Assembly: GCA_021804195.1 (NCBI GenBank)
Contig: JAJZKJ010000048.1
Location: 1-9,878, forward strand
From: Acidobacteriota bacterium
Lineage (GTDB): Bacteria; Planctomycetota; Phycisphaerae; WQYP01; JAJZKJ01
Direction of reading: 5' to 3'
DNA: 9,878 nucleotides
Shown here piece after piece: positions 1 through 5,572 of this stretch. Position 1 is the first letter of the stretch, and each line of letters starts with the position of its first letter. The translations under genes were made by a program, and so were the position numbers. A model generated the notes under the pieces. The model was given only the letters and a program-made list of their open reading frames with translations, made no database searches and was not told where the DNA came from.

Positions 1-1488
1 CGTCCAATAGGTACTTTCATCGGTGTGCGGGTTCAGCGCGGTGTAGGGCGTGCCGACAGTCATGGTCTGCACCACACCATGAATCGCCAGCCAGGAAGCC
101 GGGTGATAATCCAGGCCAAGAATCGGCCATGCCGTTTTGATCCGGTGCGTCAGGGTCGGATCCGCGACTCCCTGGCTTAAAAATTCGATATCATCCTTCA
201 TCAGCCGCACGCCCGGGCGGATCTGAACCGATGGCCATGGGTTGAGCAACAGGCTCAGATCGAGTTGCTGCTGGCCCATGCGCCATTCATTGGTTTGCGT
301 ATCGGAATACGGGGTGGTGGTGTCGAACAGCGAGGTTTCTGCCGCGACCGCCGTCGTGTCGATGCGGCTATAGCGGTAGTCAGCGAGAAACGCCGCCCAC
401 GGCAGCAGTTGCCAATCCAGGCCCTGCGTGGCGATCTGCTCCGGCGAACTGAGATGGGCCCGTGACGAAAGCGCGACGCTATAGGGCTGCGGATTCGCGC
501 CGGAGGGCAGGACAGACGCCAAGCCATTGAATTCCATGTCGAGCGCCGCCGGGCCGGTGTAGTGATAGGCCATATAGGATCCGTGCCAGCGCAGTTCCGG
601 AAACAGATCGCCGGAATAGGACGTTTCGAGCAAGGGCGAACTCCGTTGAATCGCTTCGACCCAGGAAGCATGCGAGAGCGGTTGATTGCGCGTCGTCGGA
701 TCGTCCACGTTGATCGACAGTTCCGGCGACTGCAAGTTCATCCCATTGATCGCTTCTTCATAGCGATCAAACCCCAGCATGACGCGGACATTCCAGCTAT
801 GATAGGAATCTTCGATTCCAGCCCGGATACGCTGGTCGGATTCATCGATGGGGGCCGACATGAGAAATGGATTGCCACGCGCATAGAATCCCCACGAACC
901 CGGCGCTCCATAGAAATCCAGCGAGCGCGTGGTTTCATCCCAGCCGCTTCTCAGGCTGCTGTCATAGAGAAACCGCAGGCGCAGACGCCGCGTCAGATGG
1001 ACCGCAAGATCGACGTGGCCCACCTTGCGCACGGTGGAATAGGCATGATTGGGCGTGAGCCCATGAAAGCCGCCGGCGATGGCCGCCATATCGTCCTCGC
1101 CCCAGGTGAAATAACTCTGGCGAAAGTTCACCCGCAGGTCGTAAACACCCGTCTTGTGAACGGTGAGCTGACCAGTCGGGAATGGATCGTTCCCGATGCC
1201 GCTCAGGGTGAAAGAAAATTGATCCGCCCAGGGATTATTTCCCGTGCGGCTTCTGCCGAACAAATCGAAATCGGATAACCCAAGCCCCTTCCGCAAATCG
1301 AGCAAGCTGCGGAATACTTCACCGTTACCGTGGGTATCGAGGAAGCGCACCGAGGATCCAAAATCTCCCTGGACGGCAAAATCACTCCATCCCGTTCCGA
1401 TTTCCGGCGCCTGCTGGGCCGGAGCCGTGGCTACACACCAGAAGAGCGCCGACAGAAGCAGCCCAATCACTCTCGCCCGTGCCAGCAT
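1..1488 (-). CDS. Outer-membrane beta-barrel protein of a decaheme-cytochrome conduit (MtrB/PioB-like role), 3' end beyond window
   Basis: The frame is open from an ATG at 1488 to the left edge, giving 496 codons without a stop. A good Shine-Dalgarno (GGGGAGGAAA, about 4 nt spacer) precedes the ATG. The protein opens with a signal peptide (MLARARVIGLLLSALFWCVA, cleavage probably after APAQ). The rest is made of alternating-polarity strands rich in Tyr, Trp, Phe and Arg with Gly/Asp/Asn turns (for example VYDLRVNFRQSYFTW near residues 115-130 and LRLRFLYDSSLRSGWDE near 168-184), as in large outer-membrane barrels. It is the second gene of a pair with the decaheme cytochrome 54 nt upstream; in known porin-cytochrome complexes (MtrA-MtrB, PioA-PioB) such a barrel sheathes the multiheme cytochrome across the outer membrane. 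I see no N-terminal CXXC like that of Shewanella MtrB. The barrel nature is read from composition and pattern; the conduit role is inferred from the neighbour. Confidence 0.75.
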   Translation of the reverse strand, partial: MLARARVIGLLLSALFWCVATAPAQQAPEIGTGWSDFAVQGDFGSSVRFLDTHGNGEVFRSLLDLRKGLGLSDFDLFGRSRTGNNPWADQFSFTLSGIGNDPFPTGQLTVHKTGVYDLRVNFRQSYFTWGEDDMAAIAGGFHGLTPNHAYSTVRKVGHVDLAVHLTRRLRLRFLYDSSLRSGWDETTRSLDFYGAPGSWGFYARGNPFLMSAPIDESDQRIRAGIEDSYHSWNVRVMLGFDRYEEAINGMNLQSPELSINVDDPTTRNQPLSHASWVEAIQRSSPLLETSYSGDLFPELRWHGSYMAYHYTGPAALDMEFNGLASVLPSGANPQPYSVALSSRAHLSSPEQIATQGLDWQLLPWAAFLADYRYSRIDTTAVAAETSLFDTTTPYSDTQTNEWRMGQQQLDLSLLLNPWPSVQIRPGVRLMKDDIEFLSQGVADPTLTHRIKTAWPILGLDYHPASWLAIHGVVQTMTVGTPYTALNPHTDESTYWT

Positions 1489-1508
1489 GAGTTTCCTCCC
1501 CTTCTGGA

Positions 1509-1536
1509 TGCGGAGCGGTTGGTTGGCCGCTCCGCA
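1509..1536 (-). other. Intercistronic RNA hairpin between decaheme cytochrome and barrel genes
   Basis: This is a perfect 10-bp inverted repeat. In mRNA sense the arms are TGCGGAGCGG and CCGCTCCGCA, with an 8-nt loop (CCAACCAA). It begins 7 nt after the cytochrome stop codon and ends about 10 nt before the Shine-Dalgarno of the barrel gene. No T-run follows, so it is not a classical terminator. A role in mRNA processing, 3'-end protection of the cytochrome message, or setting the cytochrome:barrel ratio is inferred. The inner arm core CCGCTCC/GGAGCGG recurs in the hairpin at 3789-3822. Confidence 0.6.
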
Positions 1537-1542
1537 CCCGGT

Positions 1543-2589
1543 TCACTTCAACAAGTACGGATCGGTATTCGAGCCGTGCACGGCCACGTGGCAGCGCACG
1601 CAATCTCCCCGCGTCTGGAAACCGAGCCGCCCATGCGGCACGTTGTCGGCATGCGGGGCAAGGTGACATTCCAGGCACAGGGTCCGGGTATCACGCCGTT
1701 TCAATAGCAGCCGATTGACGCTGCCGTGAGGTGTGTGACAGGCCAGACAGCCGGTGACGAACGAGGCTGGATGTTCATAGACAAAGGGGCCGCGTTTGCC
1801 GGGATGGCATTTAAGGCATCCGGCCTGACCGATGCGCGCGTTAAAAAGGCCATGTGGGACTCTGCTATGAGGGTTATGGCAGCTGGAACAACTCAGCAAT
1901 CCCTCAGGCACGCGATGATGCACAGGCAAGGCAAATTGCGCGCGCACATCGCCGTGACAGGTGTAGCACAGAACCGGCTCGGGCTGTTTCAGCATTCCAT
2001 CGCGCAGCCAGGTGAGCTCTTCCGGCCGCTGCGGAACGTCATACAGCATGGCCAATGCCGGCTGCGGCGCAGCATGGATCGGCACAATGTCATCGGTCAG
2101 ATGCGAGGTGTGGCACCCGGAGCAATCGACGCCGTTGAGCAGATGGGTCGAGTGTTCAAATCCCGCCTGGCGAGGGCCGCTGGCGTGACAGTAAAGACAA
2201 TGCTCCGCGTTCTCGCGCGGCGAGGCATGAAAGCCGAAAATGAGCCGGTTCGCCGCCGCCGTTTTGGCATCGTCGCCATGGGCCGCCCGCTCCGCCCGCG
2301 CATGGGCGCGGCCGGGGCCATGACAGGTTTCGCAGCTCATCAGAGGCTTGCCATTGGGCGCGCGCAGCCGCGCGTGCGGGGTCTTAAGAAACTCCACCAC
2401 CTCGGCCTTATGACAAGACTTGCAATCGCGGATGCTGGCCGATTCGAAGGCGGGAATCGCCGCCGGATGGCGCCAAGCCACCGAGGCGGCATGATGAACG
2501 CCCGGCGTGGTTTGCGCGAAGACGAAGGATGAAAGTGATACCAGGGTTGAGAAGACAAGTCGAAGCGCGAAGCCAGTGGATATCTTCAT
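1543..2589 (-). CDS. DmsE-like secreted decaheme c-type cytochrome
   Basis: A 348-residue periplasmic multiheme cytochrome with an N-terminal signal peptide (MKISTGFALRLVFSTLVSLS, cleavage near VFAQ). Exactly ten CXXCH heme-attachment motifs are present, at residues 56, 86, 131, 156, 208, 234, 258, 281, 305 and 330 (CKSCH, CETCH, CLYCH, CSGCH, CYTCH, CSSCH, CLKCH, CLACH, CLECH, CVRCH). There are many extra His residues that can act as distal ligands (for example HNPHS, HTPHGS, HLAPH). Ten hemes in about 350 residues is the size and layout of the MtrA/DmsE/PioA family, which carries electrons from the periplasm into an outer-membrane porin. A barrel gene follows on the same strand, consistent with a porin-cytochrome unit. 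The ATG at 2589 has an AGGCGG-type ribosome site about 7 nt upstream. Heme count is certain; direction of electron flow (reduction or oxidation of an outside substrate) cannot be told. Confidence 0.92.
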   Translation of the reverse strand: MKISTGFALRLVFSTLVSLSSFVFAQTTPGVHHAASVAWRHPAAIPAFESASIRDCKSCHKAEVVEFLKTPHARLRAPNGKPLMSCETCHGPGRAHARAERAAHGDDAKTAAANRLIFGFHASPRENAEHCLYCHASGPRQAGFEHSTHLLNGVDCSGCHTSHLTDDIVPIHAAPQPALAMLYDVPQRPEELTWLRDGMLKQPEPVLCYTCHGDVRAQFALPVHHRVPEGLLSCSSCHNPHSRVPHGLFNARIGQAGCLKCHPGKRGPFVYEHPASFVTGCLACHTPHGSVNRLLLKRRDTRTLCLECHLAPHADNVPHGRLGFQTRGDCVRCHVAVHGSNTDPYLLK

Positions 2590-2661
2590 TCCATCACCGC
2601 CTTGCTTCTTGCACGTGACTTACCAAAACTTCTTGCCCGATCCAAGCCTGCATTGCTCGCC

Positions 2662-2682
2662 GCGGCGGCTTTTACCCGCCGC
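2662..2682 (-). other. Hairpin in the leader of the decaheme cytochrome mRNA
   Basis: Perfect 7-bp inverted repeat: GCGGCGG and CCGCCGC flank a 7-nt loop (CTTTTAC on the plus strand). It lies 73-93 nt upstream of the decaheme ATG, close to where transcription would begin if the weak leftward promoter at 2689-2717 is real. It might stabilise the 5' end of the message. GC-only arms of this length can arise by chance in GC-rich DNA. Confidence 0.35.
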
Positions 2683-2758
2683 ATATTCACCATATCCGGC
2701 GTGCCGTGATGAGCCAATGATTTGTAATATATCTCAGCATGGGGTGCGCAAATACTGG

Positions 2759-2774
2759 TGTGAGCGGCGTCATA
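2759..2774. promoter_or_regulatory. Candidate Crp/Fnr-family binding site in the cytochrome promoter region
   Basis: TGTGA-GCGGCG-TCATA matches the Crp-type palindrome TGTGA-N6-TCACA at 9 of 10 positions. It lies just upstream of the candidate rightward -10 (TATAAC, 2781) and overlaps its -35 position, which would favour repression of that promoter if the -10 is correct. It sits about 170 nt upstream of the leftward decaheme start codon, where it could activate. A Crp/Fnr-family regulator is encoded 1.6 kb away. The match is seen directly; binding is inference. Confidence 0.4.
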
Positions 2775-2859
2775 GGCGGGTATAACCGGCATCAAAGACT
2801 CATCTGCGCCCGCATGCTCGGATAGGTATATGCAGACAGTTCCGTCAGAAAGGATAACG

Positions 2860-3792
2860 ATGCGGACTCGTCAGTTGGGGCCAGGTATGCTGCTGCTGGG
2901 AATTTTGAGCGCCGGACTGCCGGCGCAGGTCCGGCTTACCGGCCGAATCCGGATTCCTCCGCCCGCAACGACCCGCCTGCCGGGCGTGCTGCTGGCGCCG
3001 GCGGCGCTCCCGGCGGCGGTGTATTTGCTGCCGGAGCGGCCGACGGCGGCTCTGCCGGGCAGCCAGGATTCATATCTGATACGGGTCGTCTGGAACCACT
3101 TTCAACCCGCCCTGCGGGTGGTGCCGGCCGGTGCGAAGGTGGTATTTGAGAACCAGGGAACCATCAATGTTTCGCTTCAACTGTTGCGGCTGCGCGGGCA
3201 GCGGCTGTTCGAGGGACACTGCGCCATCTGTCATGGCGCCAATGGCGAGGCGATGACCCCGGTCGGCTCCAGTATGAGGCCGCATGCCTTGAATCTGACC
3301 GCGCCGGCGATTCAGGCCAGGAGCGAATCCCAACTGGCGCAAATCGTATGGCACGGCATTGCCGGCAGCGGCATGCCGCGCTGGCATCGCGTGCTCAGCT
3401 ACGCCGAACTGCGGCGCATTGTGCACTACGTCAAACAACTGCCGCAACTGGATGCGGGCACCGAGCTGCCGCCGCGGGGCGCGGCCGCGCGCCGGGCGCG
3501 CGGCTGGCGGAATGAATCGCTGGGCATACTGCGGCCAAACGCAACCCTGGTTCGCCGCTTTCCCAGCCTGGGCATTTATCCGGTGCGCATCGCCGGCCAG
3601 AACGGCGAGCGGGGCTACATCTTGGTGGCGCCAAGCTCCTACTGTAACGTGACCAACGCACAAGGTTATTACCGGCTTCCGCTGGCGCCGCCCGGCCGCT
3701 ATCAACTGGTGGTATGGCATCCCGGCAACCCGGCGGAAACCCGAATCATTGAACTGCATGGTGACAAGCAAATAAGTCTGAATCTGCATTGA
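2860..3792 (+). CDS. Secreted hybrid protein: cytochrome c domain inserted in a degenerate cupredoxin/carboxypeptidase-regulatory-like protein
   Basis: The start is the ATG at 2860 (AAAGGA 6 nt upstream, MRTRQLGPG then a hydrophobic signal-peptide core ending LPAQ), giving 310 residues. An in-frame ATG at 2830 would add 10 residues but has a weaker ribosome site. After an N-terminal beta-rich part, residues about 74-108 (FQPALRVVPAGAKVVFENQG) match the strand pattern F-x-P-x-V-G-x-V-x-F-x-N of plastocyanin-like domains. Then a class I cytochrome c domain follows: CAICHG at 121-126 and probable Met ligand in GMPRW at 171-175. Residues about 231-292 (SLGIYP, GYILV, VTNAQGYYRLPLAPPGRY) then resemble the remainder of the plastocyanin-like domain plus a carboxypeptidase-regulatory-like ending with VVWHPG. 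The usual copper ligand His (HNV) appears as INV, and the CNIHPxM loop is absent, so copper binding is unlikely. Probably a periplasmic monoheme electron carrier; the family assignment of the flanks is inference. Confidence 0.8.
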   Translation: MRTRQLGPGMLLLGILSAGLPAQVRLTGRIRIPPPATTRLPGVLLAPAALPAAVYLLPERPTAALPGSQDSYLIRVVWNHFQPALRVVPAGAKVVFENQGTINVSLQLLRLRGQRLFEGHCAICHGANGEAMTPVGSSMRPHALNLTAPAIQARSESQLAQIVWHGIAGSGMPRWHRVLSYAELRRIVHYVKQLPQLDAGTELPPRGAAARRARGWRNESLGILRPNATLVRRFPSLGIYPVRIAGQNGERGYILVAPSSYCNVTNAQGYYRLPLAPPGRYQLVVWHPGNPAETRIIELHGDKQISLNLH

Positions 3793-3822
3793 TGTTCCGC
3801 TCCGGAAACGGAGCGGGATCAA
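3789..3822 (+). other. Intercistronic RNA hairpin overlapping the stop codon of the hybrid cytochrome gene
   Basis: Outer arms TTGAT (3789-3793) and ATCAA (3818-3822) enclose inner arms CCGCTCC (3797-3803) and GGAGCGG (3810-3816). The loop is GGAAAC, with a small bulge at 3794-3796. The outer 5' arm overlaps the TGA stop at 3790-3792, so the last ribosomes would open it. The Shine-Dalgarno AGGAGG of the next cytochrome gene begins 5 nt after the hairpin. No T-run follows. A role in translational coupling or mRNA stability is inferred. Confidence 0.55.
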
Positions 3823-3842
3823 GCTCAGGAGGGCCACGATTT

Positions 3843-4217
3843 ATGAATGCTCATTTTCCCAAACGGTTAGGATTCCTGATCACTGTCTCAACTCTACTGA
3901 TGCTGTGCCTGTGGCTCGCCCCCATGCTTCCGGCGAGGACTACAGGCGCCGATAGCGCTCAGATTCGCCTCGGCCGAAAAGTATTCATGTCCCGATGCGC
4001 AGTCTGTCATAAGGCGGACGGCACCGGGCAGAGCTATCTCGGCCCCAAAGCCAACCTGCACCGCCGGGTGGTGCAAAAAAAGCCTGATGCCAAGCTGGCC
4101 GCTTTTATTAAAAAAGGCTATCCGCCCATGCCGGCCTGGGAAGGGGTGCTGACGCCGGCGCAGCTTCGGGCGGTCATCCGCTTCCTCCGGACATTTAAGC
4201 CGGCAGGCGGGAAATGA
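3843..4217 (+). CDS. Small signal-anchored monoheme cytochrome c (class I)
   Basis: A 124-residue protein starting at the ATG at 3843, chosen because AGGAGG (3827-3832) precedes it by 10 nt and a signal sequence begins at once. Extending to TTG/ATG near 3789-3792 would prepend a Gly/Ser-rich stretch encoded by the intercistronic hairpin. The hydrophobic segment at residues 10-30 is a signal peptide or membrane anchor. The heme motif CAVCH is at 52-56 and the likely axial Met is in PPMPAW at 94-99. The C-terminal helix LTPAQLRAVIRFLRTFK (103-119) is the usual last helix of cytochrome c6/cbb3-subunit-like domains. The gene follows the hybrid cytochrome by 50 nt on the same strand, so they are probably co-transcribed. 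It likely shuttles electrons in the periplasm, perhaps between an inner-membrane donor and the hybrid or decaheme cytochrome; the partner is inference. Confidence 0.87.
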   Translation: MNAHFPKRLGFLITVSTLLMLCLWLAPMLPARTTGADSAQIRLGRKVFMSRCAVCHKADGTGQSYLGPKANLHRRVVQKKPDAKLAAFIKKGYPPMPAWEGVLTPAQLRAVIRFLRTFKPAGGK

Positions 4218-4255
4218 CGCACCTCGAGGCGGCGGAGACAAGGGTTTTTTGACGC

Positions 4256-4305
4256 GGGCTGCGGGCTTTCACCCAACGGCCAGGAGCTGCAGCCGTATTT
4301 TATTT
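4256..4305 (+). terminator. Weak candidate terminator after the rightward cytochrome pair
   Basis: In the 110-nt gap between convergent genes, GGCTGC (4257-4262) and GCAGCC (4289-4294) can form a 6-bp outer stem. A nested GGG/CCC pair lies inside (4263-4265/4272-4274), and TATTTTATTT follows. The loop is large and the tail broken, so the call is tentative. The leftward regulator gene has only a T5 run (plus-strand A-run 4311-4315) 12 nt past its stop, without a clear stem. Confidence 0.3.
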
Positions 4306-4327
4306 GAGTTAAAAAGAGCGGCCGTGC

Positions 4328-5104
4328 TTAGGCGTCTTTCAGCATTTGCAATGCGCGCGGTTTAATCAATAGAAAGCCGTTGCCTCGCCGCCGCAGGATG
4401 CCTTGCCTGCGCAGATCAGACAGAATCCGGCTGACGGTTTCGCGCGAGGTGCCAATGCTATCGGCAATGTCCTGCTGAGTCAGCGGAAGATTGACCAGCG
4501 TGCCCTGAGGGTTGTCCTGGCCGTGTTCCAGGGCGTGGGAAAGCAGCAGTTCGGCTAAGCGGGCGCCGACATGACGATGCAACGTCAATATGCGGGTGTG
4601 TTCCCAGGATCGCTGCAACTGCAGGGCGAGAGCCTCGATAATGGTCCGGTAGTTGTTGGGATGGTCGGCTAAAAACGCCAGAAACTGCGCGCGCGGGATG
4701 AAGCTGATCTGGCAGGGCAGCAGGGTTTCCGCGCTGACCGGATAGGGGCTGCCGCTGAGCGAACTGCTGATGCCCAACACCTCGCCCCGGCCGACACGGC
4801 GTAAAATCACCGTGGCGCCTTGCGCGGAATGGGCGAAGGTCTTGATTTCTCCCGAGCAGATCACATAGATGCCGCGCGCCGGCTCACCTTCAAAAAACAG
4901 CACCACGCCGCGCGGATACCAGGCGGTCTGGCGAATCTCCAGCAATTTGGTCAGCTCCGCTTTCTCGAAATGGCCGAGAAAGCAGGTGTCGGCGCTGGCG
5001 CAACCGTCGCAGCGCGGAATGGTTGAATGGCCGGCTGCCCTGGTAGCAGCAGCGCTCGTTATCTGCGTGCGCTCTGTTGCCCGGGTGATAGGTTTTTGCA
5101 CCAT
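4328..5104 (-). CDS. Crp/Fnr-family transcriptional regulator with FNR-type cysteine ligands
   Basis: A 258-residue protein; the ATG at 5104 is preceded by AAAGGGGA. The N-terminal part holds C32, C35 and C41 (CX2CX5C), the same spacing as C20, C23 and C29 of E. coli FNR. C131 (LLPCQISFIP) falls where FNR has C122 (MVCEIPF). These four ligate the oxygen-labile [4Fe-4S] cluster in FNR, so an oxygen- or NO-sensing role is likely. The cyclic-nucleotide-binding-type beta-roll spans about 55-145, the dimerisation helix about 150-180, and the winged helix about 205-250. The recognition helix is SRETVSRIL (220-228). It combines an Arg at the CRP R180 position with a Ser at the FNR S212 position, so the exact half-site is hard to predict. 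It is convergent with the cytochrome genes and has two FNR/Crp-like palindromes upstream, pointing to autoregulation and control of the adjacent electron-transfer genes (inference). It could also be a global FNR homologue that merely lies here. Confidence 0.9.
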   Translation of the reverse strand: MVQKPITRATERTQITSAAATRAAGHSTIPRCDGCASADTCFLGHFEKAELTKLLEIRQTAWYPRGVVLFFEGEPARGIYVICSGEIKTFAHSAQGATVILRRVGRGEVLGISSSLSGSPYPVSAETLLPCQISFIPRAQFLAFLADHPNNYRTIIEALALQLQRSWEHTRILTLHRHVGARLAELLLSHALEHGQDNPQGTLVNLPLTQQDIADSIGTSRETVSRILSDLRRQGILRRRGNGFLLIKPRALQMLKDA

Positions 5105-5189
5105 AGAATCCCCTTTACAGCCGCTGGCCGGCGTCCCTGCCTGATCCGTCCATGGTCACCGCAGGGGTCCAGCCATGGTCCAAACAGAC

Positions 5190-5203
5190 TTGATAATGAT
5201 CAT
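5190..5203. promoter_or_regulatory. Candidate FNR box upstream of the regulator gene
   Basis: TTGAT-AATG-ATCAT matches the FNR consensus TTGAT-N4-ATCAA at 9 of 10 positions. It is centred about 92 nt upstream of the regulator's start codon. On the minus strand a possible -35 (TTGGCA, plus-strand 5212-5217) lies just upstream, so the site would fall in the spacer or -10 region and suggests negative autoregulation. The sequence match is direct; function is inference. Confidence 0.5.
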
Positions 5204-5313
5204 GCACTTGTGTTGCCAAAGTCATCCAGATGCCTCGGTGGGCATGGCGCGCCGCCATATTATTTAGCGGGCAAATGGGGTCCAGGTGTCATTTACTGGA
5301 GTTACAGCACTGG

Positions 5314-5327
5314 GTGATGTGCATCAC
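5314..5327. promoter_or_regulatory. Second Crp/Fnr-like palindrome between regulator gene and tRNA
   Basis: GTGATG-TG-CATCAC is a perfect 6-bp palindrome that also fits the Crp half-site pair GTGA-N6-TCAC and the FNR core TGAT-N4-ATCA. It lies about 210 nt upstream of the regulator and about 145 nt upstream of the tRNA. Which promoter it would serve is not evident. Confidence 0.4.
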
Positions 5328-5471
5328 AGGATGGCATGGCGGAAGAAATGCGGCTGCGCCCGAAAAGGCTGTTCGCTTGAAACCGGCGGCAGGTTGCGTA
5401 AGCGAATTGGCATAGAGTTGAGCTTGCATGCATGGCTCAGATGACGGAAAATAAAGAAGTCCGGTCTTCGT

Positions 5472-5547
5472 GGGGCTGTGGCGCAGTTGGGAGCGCGCTT
5501 CAATGGCATTGAAGAGGTCGCGGGTTCGACTCCCGCCAGCTCCACCA
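5472..5547 (+). tRNA. tRNA-Ala (anticodon GGC)
   Basis: A 76-nt cloverleaf with encoded CCA. The acceptor stem is GGGGCTG/CAGCTCC (one G-T wobble), the D stem GCGC/GCGC, the anticodon stem CTTCA/TGAAG with loop ATGGCAT, and the T stem GCGGG/CCCGC with loop TTCGACT. The anticodon is GGC, reading GCC (and GCU) Ala codons. The A32-T38 pair in the anticodon loop is the known special feature of bacterial tRNA-Ala(GGC), which supports the identity. The GGGG acceptor start retains the wobble near the Ala identity region. It lies alone, 25 nt before moeA. Confidence 0.97.
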
Positions 5548-5565
5548 AATCTCTCCGATTTTTTT
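5547..5565 (+). terminator. T-run behind tRNA-Ala, weak terminator
   Basis: AAATC (5547-5551) and GATTT (5557-5561) form a weak 5-bp stem running into seven T residues (5559-5565), right after the tRNA CCA end. The GC-rich T-arm and acceptor stem could supply the real hairpin. If it works only partly, read-through would transcribe moeA, whose start is 8 nt further on. Confidence 0.35.
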
Positions 5566-5572
5566 CCATCCC

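Larger units (their letters stand above)
2590..2859. promoter_or_regulatory. Divergent promoter region of the two cytochrome gene pairs
   Basis: The region separates the leftward decaheme cytochrome from the rightward hybrid cytochrome. Rightward, TATAAC at 2781-2786 is a good -10, with a poor -35 (GTGTGA, 2758-2763) at 17 nt. Leftward, TTGGCT (plus-strand positions 2712-2717) and TATGGT (2689-2694) are 17 nt apart and make a weak sigma-70-like pair. A Crp/Fnr-like palindrome lies at 2759-2774 and a hairpin at 2662-2682. The promoter calls are by eye and uncertain; the divergent layout is clear. Confidence 0.45.
5105..5471. other. 367-nt intergenic region between the regulator gene and tRNA-Ala
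   Basis: No convincing protein gene lies here. It holds the ribosome site of the regulator gene (plus-strand 5110-5117), two copies of CCATGGTC (5150-5157 and 5173-5180), Crp/Fnr-like palindromes at 5190-5203 and 5314-5327, and a short perfect inverted repeat ATGGCG-CGC-CGCCAT (5244-5258) followed by an A/T-rich ATTATTTAG. A second inverted repeat, TGAGC...GCTCA, encloses TGCATGCA (5419-5439). The tRNA promoter must lie in the right part, but I find no strong -35/-10 pair. A small RNA cannot be excluded. Confidence 0.5.

Noticed and set aside
562..1278. Plus-strand ORFs opposite the barrel gene (also 1330-1707)
   Set aside because: They mirror a continuous 496-codon minus-strand frame with signal peptide and ribosome site; their own products look like GC-rich shadow frames.
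1726..2532. Long plus-strand ORF opposite the decaheme cytochrome
   Set aside because: It is the complement of a gene with ten CXXCH motifs; its product is Arg/Met/Gly-rich without any recognisable domain.
3070..3837. Long minus-strand ORF opposite the hybrid cytochrome
   Set aside because: The plus strand encodes a signal peptide and CXXCH heme domain; the opposite frame is Arg/Gln/His-rich with no domain.
3789..3842. Upstream TTG/ATG start for the small monoheme cytochrome
   Set aside because: The extension would translate the hairpin and the ribosome site AGGAGG, and would place 18 odd residues before a normal signal peptide.
5244..5258. ATGGCG-CGC-CGCCAT hairpin as a terminator
   Set aside because: The loop is minimal, the tail (ATTATTTAG) is not a T-run, and no gene ends upstream on that strand.
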